A stretch of DNA of 64,000 nt from NCBI GenBank assembly GCA_963777165.1, contig CAVZPO010000029.1, forward strand, positions 1 through 64,000, in the 5' to 3' direction. A program made the translations under genes and the position numbers. Every line of letters begins with the position of its first letter. Position 1 is the first letter of the stretch. The notes below the pieces were generated by a model that saw only the letters and a list, made by a program, of their open reading frames with translations, searched no databases and was not told where the DNA came from. This DNA comes from DYJB01 sp963777165 (GTDB lineage Bacteria; Chloroflexota; Anaerolineae; Anaerolineales; E44-bin32). Shown piece by piece: positions 57,927 to 64,000 of this stretch.

Positions 57927-58586
57927 ATGCGTAACTTCCTGGTGATGCTCGGCCCGCCTGGGGCGGGGAAGGGGACGCAGGCCGCTCTGTTGAGCGCGCG
58001 GCTGGGAATGCCGCATGTTTCGAGCGGCGACCTGTTCCGCGAGCATATCCGGGGTAAGACCGAGCTGGGAAAACTGGCCGAGGGTTACATGGCCGGCGGC
58101 CAACTGGTCCCGGATGAAGTCACCATCGCCATGGTTCGGGCCCGGGTCTCGCAGCCCGACTGTGAGCGGGGTGCGCTGCTGGACGGGTTTCCACGCACGC
58201 CGGCCCAGGCCGAGGCCTTCGGGCAGATGGCGCGGGAGATGGGCGGCGATGTGCGGGCGGTGGTGTACCTGCGTGTGTCCGACTCCAAGCTGATCGAGCG
58301 CCTGAGCGGGCGCTGGATGTGCCGGGCGCAAGGGCACATCTACCATAGCCAGACGCACCCGCCGAAGGTGGCGGGGCGATGTGACCTGGACGGCTCGGAG
58401 TTGGTCCAGCGCGACGACGACAAAGTGGTGACGGTCACGCGGCGGCTGGGCGTGTATCGGGAGCAGACCGAGCGGTTGATCGAGCACTACCGCAAGGCGG
58501 GGTTGCTGGTCGAAGTTGACGGCGCCCAGCCGGAGGCGGCGGTGGCGGAGTTGGTGGCGGTGGCGCTGAAAGGGCGCCTGGATTGA
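57927..58586 (+). CDS. adk: Adenylate kinase
   Basis: 219 residues; converts ATP and AMP to two ADP. P-loop GPPGAGKGTQAALL, AMP site SSGDLFREH, DGFPRTPAQAEAF, and a long LID (CRAQGHIYHSQTHPPKVAGR, then CDLDG) that has only part of the usual four zinc cysteines. Two bases after secY. Confidence 0.96.
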   Translation: MRNFLVMLGPPGAGKGTQAALLSARLGMPHVSSGDLFREHIRGKTELGKLAEGYMAGGQLVPDEVTIAMVRARVSQPDCERGALLDGFPRTPAQAEAFGQMAREMGGDVRAVVYLRVSDSKLIERLSGRWMCRAQGHIYHSQTHPPKVAGRCDLDGSELVQRDDDKVVTVTRRLGVYREQTERLIEHYRKAGLLVEVDGAQPEAAVAELVAVALKGRLD

Positions 58587-58589
58587 CCG

Positions 58590-59456
58590 ATGGCCTGGCA
58601 TCGCGGCGTGGTGATCAAGACTGAGCGGGACCTGGTGGCGATGCGCAACGCCGGCCGGGTGAACGCCTTAGCGCTGGCGGCAGCGGTCTCGGCCGTTCGC
58701 CCTGGGGTGACCACGGCCGAAGTGAACGCCGCCGCGGAGCACGTGCTGCGCAACCACGGGGCGGGGATGGCGTTCCTGGGGTATCCGGGGCCGTACCCGT
58801 ACCCAGCGGCGACGTGCATCTCGGTGAACGACGAGCTGGTGCACGGCATCCCGGGGCCGCGCCGGCTGCAAGAAGGCGACATCGTCTCGATCGATTGCGG
58901 CTCGGTGGTTGACGGCTTCGTGGGTGACTCGGCGATCAGCGTTGGAGTGGGGCAGGTCTCGGACGAAGCGCGGCGGCTGTTGGACGTGACCTGTGCCGCC
59001 CTTTTTGCCGGGATCAAGCACATGCGGGCCGGGGGGCGGACCGGCGACGTGAGCGCCGCCATCCAGGCGCTGGTCGAGCGGAACGCCTTCAGCGTCGTCC
59101 GGGAATACACCGGACACGGCGTCGGCCGGGCGATGCATGAGGACCCGCAGGTGCCGAACTACGGGAAGGCGGGCACGGGCATGGCCCTGCGGCCGGGGAT
59201 GACCATCGCCCTCGAGCCGATGGTGCTGGCCGGAAGCCCGGAGACCCGGGTGCTCCGGGACCAGTGGACGGTGGCGTCCCGCGATGGACGCCTGACCGCC
59301 CATTTTGAGCACAGCGTGGCGGTGACCGCCGACGGTCCGCTGATCCTGACGGCCTTGGATCGGGATCTGGACGGGGGGCCTGCCGCGGCGTATAATGATT
59401 ACTTCGTCGGCCGCGTGCCCGCGGCCGGCCGAGAGGTGGAGGAACAGCGGACATGA
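58590..59456 (+). CDS. map: Methionine aminopeptidase, type I
   Basis: 288 residues; removes the initiator methionine. Metal ligands lie in SIDCGSVVDGFVGDSA (two Asp), YTGHGVGRAMHEDP (His), ALEPM (Glu) and FEHSVAV (Glu). The family usually ends soon after the last ligand; here about 35 further residues follow (ALDRDLDGGPAAAYNDYFVG...), and their DNA contains a promoter for rpmJ. The stop overlaps the rpmJ ATG. Confidence 0.95.
   Translation: MAWHRGVVIKTERDLVAMRNAGRVNALALAAAVSAVRPGVTTAEVNAAAEHVLRNHGAGMAFLGYPGPYPYPAATCISVNDELVHGIPGPRRLQEGDIVSIDCGSVVDGFVGDSAISVGVGQVSDEARRLLDVTCAALFAGIKHMRAGGRTGDVSAAIQALVERNAFSVVREYTGHGVGRAMHEDPQVPNYGKAGTGMALRPGMTIALEPMVLAGSPETRVLRDQWTVASRDGRLTAHFEHSVAVTADGPLILTALDRDLDGGPAAAYNDYFVGRVPAAGREVEEQRT
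59368..59396 (+). promoter_or_regulatory. Internal promoter at the 3' end of map
   Basis: TGGACG (59368-59373) and a perfect TATAAT (59391-59396) are 17 bp apart inside the map coding tail, 57 bases before rpmJ. It would drive rpmJ-rpsM-rpsK-rpsD-rpoA-rplQ separately. A GGCCGCG/CGCGGCC hairpin lies between it and rpmJ. Confidence 0.65.
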
Positions 59457-59566
59457 AAGTGTCTTCGTCCGTGCGCAAGCGTTGTCCGAAGTGCAAGATT
59501 GTCCGCCGACAGGGCAGGGTGTACGTGATCTGCGAGAATCCGCGGCATAAGCAGCGACAGGGGTAA
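59453..59566 (+). CDS. rpmJ: 50S ribosomal protein L36
   Basis: 37 residues: MKVSSSVRKRCPKCKIVRRQ, then GRVYVICENPRHKQRQG. The zinc ligands are C-x2-C (CPKC), one Cys and one His. GGAGGAA lies upstream. infA, which normally lies between map and rpmJ, is absent. Confidence 0.97.
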   Translation: MKVSSSVRKRCPKCKIVRRQGRVYVICENPRHKQRQG

Positions 59567-59572
59567 GGCAAC

Positions 59573-59962
59573 ATGGCTCGTATTGAGGGCATTGATCTCC
59601 CGCGCGACAAGCAGGTGGAAGTGGGCCTGACCTACATCCACGGCATCGGCCGTCCGGCTTCGCGCCGGATTCTGGCACTGACCGGCATCGAGCCGGCCCG
59701 CCGGATCAAGGACCTGACCGAAGAAGAGGTCACGGCCCTGCGCGACTACATCGGCCAGAACCTGACCGTCGAAGGCGACCTGCGTCGTGAGACGCAGATG
59801 AACATCAAGCGCCTGATCGACATCGGGTGTTACCGCGGCCTGCGTCACCGCCGCAATCTTCCTGCCCGCGGGCAGCGCACGCGCACCAACTCGCGCACGC
59901 GCAAGGGGCCGAAGAAGACGGTTGCGGGTCGCGGTCGACGCCGCGGGGCAAAGAAGAAGTAA
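59573..59962 (+). CDS. rpsM: 30S ribosomal protein S13
   Basis: 129 residues, head protein contacting the P-site tRNA. ARIEGIDLPRDKQVEVGLTY, IHGIGRPASRRILALTGIEP, GCYRGLRHRRNLPARGQRTR and TNSRTRKGPKKTVAGR match end to end. Confidence 0.97.
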   Translation: MARIEGIDLPRDKQVEVGLTYIHGIGRPASRRILALTGIEPARRIKDLTEEEVTALRDYIGQNLTVEGDLRRETQMNIKRLIDIGCYRGLRHRRNLPARGQRTRTNSRTRKGPKKTVAGRGRRRGAKKK

Positions 59963-60075
59963 TCCGGGCACAGTCCGAACGGGCCTCCGGCCGGCGGGCG
60001 GGATCCTTCCTCCTGCGCGGCTGAACCGCCGCTGGGCGCCCGCATCGACCGACCCGGGACGAGGACAGAGGGACC

Positions 60076-60486
60076 ATGACCGAAGAACCTACCGCCAAAC
60101 CCACCCGCCGGACGAGCACCGTGCGCAAGACGCGCCGGATGATGTCCCATGGCCAGGCGCACGTGCACGCCACGTTCAACAACACGATCGTGACGATCAC
60201 CGACACGCAGGGCAATGCCGTCGTGCAAGGCAGCGCCGGCGCGGCCGGTTTCAAAGGCTCGCGCAAGAGCACGCCCTATGCGGCCCGCATGGCGGCCGAG
60301 ACGGCGATTGTCGCCGCATCCGGGTTCGGCCTTCAGGAAGTCGACGTGTTCGTCAAGGGCCCGGGCCCGGGACGCGAAGCGGCTATCCGCGCCATTCAGA
60401 GCTCGGGGATCCGCGTCCGTTCGATCAGTGATGTCACACCCGTGCCGCACAATGGCTGCCGGCCGCCGAAGAAGCGCCGCGTCTGA
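60076..60486 (+). CDS. rpsK: 30S ribosomal protein S11
   Basis: 136 residues, platform protein. AHVHATFNNTIVTITDTQGN, GFKGSRKSTPYAARMAAETA, VKGPGPGREAAIRAIQSSGI and DVTPVPHNGCRPPKKRRV are invariant. A 113-bp GC-rich gap separates it from rpsM, without a clear promoter. Confidence 0.97.
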   Translation: MTEEPTAKPTRRTSTVRKTRRMMSHGQAHVHATFNNTIVTITDTQGNAVVQGSAGAAGFKGSRKSTPYAARMAAETAIVAASGFGLQEVDVFVKGPGPGREAAIRAIQSSGIRVRSISDVTPVPHNGCRPPKKRRV

Positions 60487-60507
60487 GTAGGAAGGAACCA
60501 GGAAGCG

Positions 60508-61143
60508 ATGAAGTACACCGATCCGGTTTGTAAACTCTGCCGGCGTGAAGGCGAGAAGCTGTTCCTCAAAGGGCAGCGCTGCCTGACGCCGAAGTGCGCG
60601 TTCGAGCGGCGCGGGTTTCCCCCCGGCGAGCACGGCCGTGATGCGCAATTCCGACGCCGCCGGGTGTCCGACTACAGCCGCCAGCTGCGCGAGAAGCAGA
60701 AGGCGCGCCGGGTGTACAGCGTCACCGAGAAGCAGTTTCGACGCTACTACCGCGAGGCGCTCCGACGCCGCGGCGTGACCGGCGAGGTCCTGCTGCAGAT
60801 GCTCGAGCGGCGCCTCGACAACACCGTCTACCGGCTGGGATTTGCCGAGAGCCGGCCCCACGCTCGCGCCCTGGTCTCGCACGGGCACTTCAGCGTCAAC
60901 GGTCGACGGACGGACGTCCCGTCGATGATCGTCCGCCCGGGCGATAACATCTCCGTTCGCGACGGGTCGCGGACGCGGGCCTACTTCAAGGACCTGGCGG
61001 CGGCCGCCGAAACTCGCACCGTGCCGCGCTGGCTGGAGCGGGACCTGAAGGCCCTGGCGGGCAAAGTGGTCCAGAACCCGGAACGGACCGACATCGACGC
61101 CAACCTGCACGAGCAGTTGATCGTCGAGTTCTACTCGCGCTAG
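60508..61143 (+). CDS. rpsD: 30S ribosomal protein S4
   Basis: 211 residues, primary 16S binder. The N-terminus has a zinc-binding set (CKLCRREGEKLFLKGQRC, then C six residues later); RRGFPPGEHG and KQKARRVYSVTEKQFRRYY follow; the S4 RNA-binding domain is LDNTVYRLGFAESRPHARAL with VSHGHFSVNGRRTDVPS. Confidence 0.97.
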   Translation: MKYTDPVCKLCRREGEKLFLKGQRCLTPKCAFERRGFPPGEHGRDAQFRRRRVSDYSRQLREKQKARRVYSVTEKQFRRYYREALRRRGVTGEVLLQMLERRLDNTVYRLGFAESRPHARALVSHGHFSVNGRRTDVPSMIVRPGDNISVRDGSRTRAYFKDLAAAAETRTVPRWLERDLKALAGKVVQNPERTDIDANLHEQLIVEFYSR

Positions 61144-61198
61144 CCACATGGTTGGCGCGCGCCGCCTCTACGGAGGGGGCGCGACCTGGAGGGCGAAC

Positions 61199-62182
61199 GT
61201 GTCAGTCACCGGCACCATGGTCATGCCCAAGATCGAGCGCGAAGCCGTGGCCCGCAACTACGGCAAGTTCATCATCAGCCCGCTCGAGAGCGGCTACGGA
61301 ATCACGGTCGGCAACGCCCTGCGCCGCATCCTGCTGTCTTCGCTGGATGGCGCGGCGGTGACGTCGATTCGCATCACCGACGTCTCCCACGAATTCTCGG
61401 ATATCCCCGGGGTGCGTGAGGACGTCCTGCAGGTGATGCTCAACATCAAGCAGCTGCGCCTGATCCTGCACGAGGGCGAGAGCGCCCGCCTGCGCCTGGA
61501 AGTTCAGGGCGAAGGCGTGGTCACGGCGGCCGACATCCTGGCACCGGCCGAAGCTGAGATCGTCAACCCGGAGCTGTACCTGTTCACGGTCGACGACGAC
61601 AAAGCCCGGCTGGAAATCGAGATGACCGTCGGCACCGGCCGCGGCTACTCGCCGTCGGACGAACGCGGCCGCCTGCCGATCGGCGAGCTGCCGACCGACG
61701 CCATCTACGGTCCGGTCCGCCGGGTGCACTTCGAGGTCGGCCGGGCGCGCGTCGGGCAGGACACATCCTACGACCGGCTGCTGATCGAGATCTGGACCGA
61801 CGGCACGATCAAGCCCGAACAGGCTTTGAGCCGCAGCGCCCAGATCCTGATGGCCCACCTGCGCGACATCGCCGGCGTGACCGAGGAGAGCCTGATGGCC
61901 GCCTCGGCGCACGAGGAAACGCCCAAGAAGGCCAGCGAGATGTATGAGATCCCGATCGAGAATCTCGACCTCTCGGTGCGGGTCTTTAACTCGCTCAAGC
62001 GCACGGGCATTACCACGATCGGCGAAGTGCTCGACATGCTGGAGAAGGGGCCGGACGCCATGCTGTCCATCCGCAACTTCGGCGAGAAGAGCCTGGATGA
62101 GCTGAAGGAACGGCTGCGGGAGAAGGGCTACCTGGAGGACCAGGCGGAGCCGGCAGCCGCGGAAGCGGAGCAAGTGTCATGA
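61199..62182 (+). CDS. rpoA: DNA-directed RNA polymerase subunit alpha
   Basis: 327 residues. The N-terminal domain (YGKFIISPLESGYGITVGNA, LRRILLSSLDGAAVTSIRIT, REDVLQVMLNIKQLRLIL) forms the dimer that nucleates the polymerase; the C-terminal domain (IENLDLSVRVFNSLKRTGIT, IRNFGEKSLDELKERLREKG) binds promoter DNA and activators. A GTG at 61199 with GGAGGG upstream is the likely start; an ATG at 61148 lies too far upstream. The end overlaps rplQ. Confidence 0.97.
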   Translation: MSVTGTMVMPKIEREAVARNYGKFIISPLESGYGITVGNALRRILLSSLDGAAVTSIRITDVSHEFSDIPGVREDVLQVMLNIKQLRLILHEGESARLRLEVQGEGVVTAADILAPAEAEIVNPELYLFTVDDDKARLEIEMTVGTGRGYSPSDERGRLPIGELPTDAIYGPVRRVHFEVGRARVGQDTSYDRLLIEIWTDGTIKPEQALSRSAQILMAHLRDIAGVTEESLMAASAHEETPKKASEMYEIPIENLDLSVRVFNSLKRTGITTIGEVLDMLEKGPDAMLSIRNFGEKSLDELKERLREKGYLEDQAEPAAAEAEQVS

Positions 62183-62556
62183 GACATCGCATTGCTGGAG
62201 TACACCTCGGGAGATCGAGCGGCCACCGCACGGCGCTGCGCCGCAACCTGGTCACCGAATTCCTGCGCAATGAGAAGATGCGCACGACGCGCGCCAAGGC
62301 CACGGCGATCCGCGGCCAGGCCGAGCGGATGATCACCTCCGCCAAGCGCGGGATCTCGGGCGGGGAGGCCAAGGCCATCCATGCCCGCCGGCTGGCGGCG
62401 GGCCGGCTCAACGACCCCGAGGTCGTCAAGAAGCTGTTCGATGACATCGCCAAGCGCTACACCGACCGCCCGGGAGGCTACACGCGCGTCATCAAGATCG
62501 GCGCCCGCCTGGGCGATGCGGCCGAGATGGTCATCCTCGAGCTGGTCGAGGAGTAG
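62179..62556 (+). CDS. rplQ: 50S ribosomal protein L17
   Basis: 125 residues. VHLGRSSGHRTALRRNLVTE opens the family match; LFDDIAKRYTDRPGGYTRVI and KIGARLGDAAEMVILELVE close it. The middle (AKRGISGGEAKAIHARRLAA) is slightly longer than in E. coli. Confidence 0.96.
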   Translation: MRHRIAGVHLGRSSGHRTALRRNLVTEFLRNEKMRTTRAKATAIRGQAERMITSAKRGISGGEAKAIHARRLAAGRLNDPEVVKKLFDDIAKRYTDRPGGYTRVIKIGARLGDAAEMVILELVEE

Positions 62557-62589
62557 TCCGGGGCGCGCCGCACGGCGGGGTGCACGCCC

Positions 62590-63327
62590 ATGCCAGCTTA
62601 CCAATCGATCGTCGCTTACGACGGCACGGAGTTCCAGGGCTTCCAGCGACTGGCCGAAGGCCGGCGGACGGTGCAGGGCGTGCTGGAAGACGCACTGCGC
62701 CGCGTCGGCTGGACGGGAACCAGCTTGCTTGCAGCGGGGCGGACCGACGCCGGCGTGCACGCTCGCGGACAGGTGATTGCCTACGACCTGGCGTGGCGGC
62801 ACGATACGGACACGCTCAGCCGTGCGCTGAATGCCCATCTGCCGGCCGATGTCGCCGTGCGGCATTCGTCCGAGGCGCCGGAGGGATTCCACCCGCGTTT
62901 CGCTGCCCGCCGGAGGATCTACCGCTATTCACTCCTGGTGGACGCCTGGCCCGATCCGCTGGCCGAACGGGTGGCCTGGAGACTGTGGCCCGAGCCGGAC
63001 TTTGGGATCCTGAGCGCCGAGGCGGCTTGCACTCTGGGCCGGCATGACTTCGCCGCCTTCGGGCAGGCACCGATCCCAGGCGGCCACACGCTCCGGGAGA
63101 TCTTCGAGGCGAGCTGGGACCGCCGGGCCGGGGGCCTCATGTTCCAGGTGCAGGCGGATGCCTTCCTGCACCACATGGTCCGCCGGTTGGTTTCGGTCAT
63201 GGTGGCGGCCGGGCAGGGACGCTGGCCCGTGGGGACGATGGCTGCTCTGGTGGCCGATCCCGCGCGGCGCTGGGAAGAGAAACCGGCGCCGGCACACGGG
63301 TTGTGCCTTGAGGCGGTCGTGTATTGA
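62590..63327 (+). CDS. truA: tRNA pseudouridine(38-40) synthase
   Basis: 245 residues; makes pseudouridine in the tRNA anticodon arm. YDGTEFQGFQRLAEGRRTVQ, the catalytic Asp in AAGRTDAGVHARGQV, RRRIYRYSLLVD, and ADAFLHHMVRRLVSVMVAAG are typical. It commonly follows rplQ in bacteria, as here. Confidence 0.95.
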   Translation: MPAYQSIVAYDGTEFQGFQRLAEGRRTVQGVLEDALRRVGWTGTSLLAAGRTDAGVHARGQVIAYDLAWRHDTDTLSRALNAHLPADVAVRHSSEAPEGFHPRFAARRRIYRYSLLVDAWPDPLAERVAWRLWPEPDFGILSAEAACTLGRHDFAAFGQAPIPGGHTLREIFEASWDRRAGGLMFQVQADAFLHHMVRRLVSVMVAAGQGRWPVGTMAALVADPARRWEEKPAPAHGLCLEAVVY

Positions 63328-63376
63328 AGTTGGACGATCCAGTCGTGGGAATCCTCCACGACGTAAGGAGTAGGAC

Positions 63377-63808
63377 GTGCAGAAGACGTACTTCCCCAAA
63401 GCCAGTGAGATCACCCGAGAGTGGGTGCTGGTGGATGCCGATGGGCAAAACCTCGGCCGGCTGGCGACGCGCCTGGCGCGGACGCTGCTCGGCAAGGACA
63501 AGCCGACCTTCACCCCCGGCGCGGAGACGGGCGATTTCGTGATCGTCATCAACGCCGAGAAGATCACCGTGACCGGCAAGCGCCTGGACGACAAGTTCTA
63601 CTACCGCCATTCCGGCTACCCGGGCGGGATCAAGAAGATCAGCCTGCGCGAGCAGTTGAAGAAGCACCCGGAGCGCGTCATCACCGCGGCCGTGCGCGGG
63701 ATGCTCCCCAAGAATCGATATGGGCGGTCTTTGCTCGGGCACCTGAAGGTATACGCCGGGGCAGAGCATCCCCATTCGGCACAAACGCCCAGGCCGCTCG
63801 GGGGCTAG
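63377..63808 (+). CDS. rplM: 50S ribosomal protein L13
   Basis: 143 residues. EWVLVDADGQNLGRLATRLA, LLGKDKPTFTPGAETGDFVI, INAEKITVTGKRLDDKFYYR and VRGMLPKNRYGRSLLGHLKV, YAGAEHPHSAQTP. GTG start at 63377 after AAGGAGTAGG. Confidence 0.97.
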   Translation: MQKTYFPKASEITREWVLVDADGQNLGRLATRLARTLLGKDKPTFTPGAETGDFVIVINAEKITVTGKRLDDKFYYRHSGYPGGIKKISLREQLKKHPERVITAAVRGMLPKNRYGRSLLGHLKVYAGAEHPHSAQTPRPLGG

Positions 63809-63854
63809 GGTCTGCGAAGGTCGAGCAGCGAGGACGGAGAGGAAGACAAGGCGA

Positions 63855-64000
63855 ATGGCAACATACTTCGAAGGGATCGGCCGTAGGAAATCCAGCCATG
63901 CCCGGGTGCGCATCTTCACCGGGTCTGGAAAGATCGTCGTCAACGAGAAGCTCCTGCTGGAATACTTCCCGCGAGTTGGCGACTCGGAGGCCATCGTGGC
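63855..64000 (+). CDS. rpsI: 30S ribosomal protein S9, partial
   Basis: The first 48 codons: MATYFEGIGRRKSSHARVRI, then FTGSGKIVVNEKLLLEYFP. Cut by the right edge. rplM-rpsI is a standard pair. Confidence 0.95.
   Translation, partial: MATYFEGIGRRKSSHARVRIFTGSGKIVVNEKLLLEYFPRVGDSEAIV

Overview
This is a 64 kb, GC-rich stretch of bacterial chromosome. It most likely comes from an uncultivated Chloroflexota (Anaerolineae-like) lineage. That placement is inferred from a FabL-type enoyl reductase, an RpoB with a long C-terminal insertion, an S12 with an extra segment before its SPQKRG motif, a lipoprotein with an NBR1-type Ig domain, a Tal-Pgi fusion protein, and several promoters whose -10 box lies only 6-10 bases before the start codon. 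No tRNA, rRNA, CRISPR array, transposase or phage gene was seen.

Layout. 1-1,607: end of an FAD oxidoreductase gene and folK. 1,835-8,009: an imperfect direct tandem duplication of about 3.1 kb. Each copy holds folB, a pteridine-reductase-like SDR, folE and fabL. The two copies join at a 7-bp microhomology inside a small unknown gene, and palindromic repeats lie in the spacers. 8,423-9,686: a decayed membrane-protein gene. 9,940-11,700: patatin-like lipase, small membrane protein, serine esterase. 11,844-17,089: tkt, rpiB and a tal-pgi fusion whose transaldolase half has lost its Schiff-base lysine. 17,180-21,949: a PD-(D/E)XK-like protein, recA, a lipoprotein, a lipid kinase and plsC. 22,022-25,464: radical SAM protein, a GH114-like lipoprotein and an SGNH-like lipoprotein. 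25,882-29,934: a tightly coupled mtnA / PfkB kinase / GNAT / ahcY operon for recycling the nucleoside products of S-adenosylmethionine. 30,168-38,551: lytic transglycosylase, NERD protein, an FGGY-kinase remnant, a nucleotidyltransferase-fold protein, a metallophosphoesterase, an APC permease and a hypothetical protein. 38,766-64,000: rpoB followed by rpsL-rpsG-fusA-tuf, the whole S10-spc-alpha ribosomal cluster with secY, adk, map and rpoA, then rplQ, truA, rplM and the start of rpsI.

How the genes work together. The right 26 kb is the core transcription and translation superoperon. rpoC is missing from its usual place after rpoB, and infA is missing from its usual place after map. The left half mixes folate/pterin synthesis, fatty-acid elongation, the non-oxidative pentose-phosphate route, phospholipid synthesis and SAM by-product recycling.

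Caution on sequence quality. At least eight apparent frameshifts occur in otherwise well conserved genes (FAD oxidoreductase, folK, recA, the SGNH gene, rpoB, fusA, and tuf twice). Each is repaired by removing one base, mostly from a short homopolymer, and the repaired genes regain normal family lengths. Residual sequencing error is the simplest explanation, so these genes are annotated as CDS rather than pseudogenes. The FGGY-kinase remnant, with a large internal deletion, and the degraded membrane-protein gene look truly broken.
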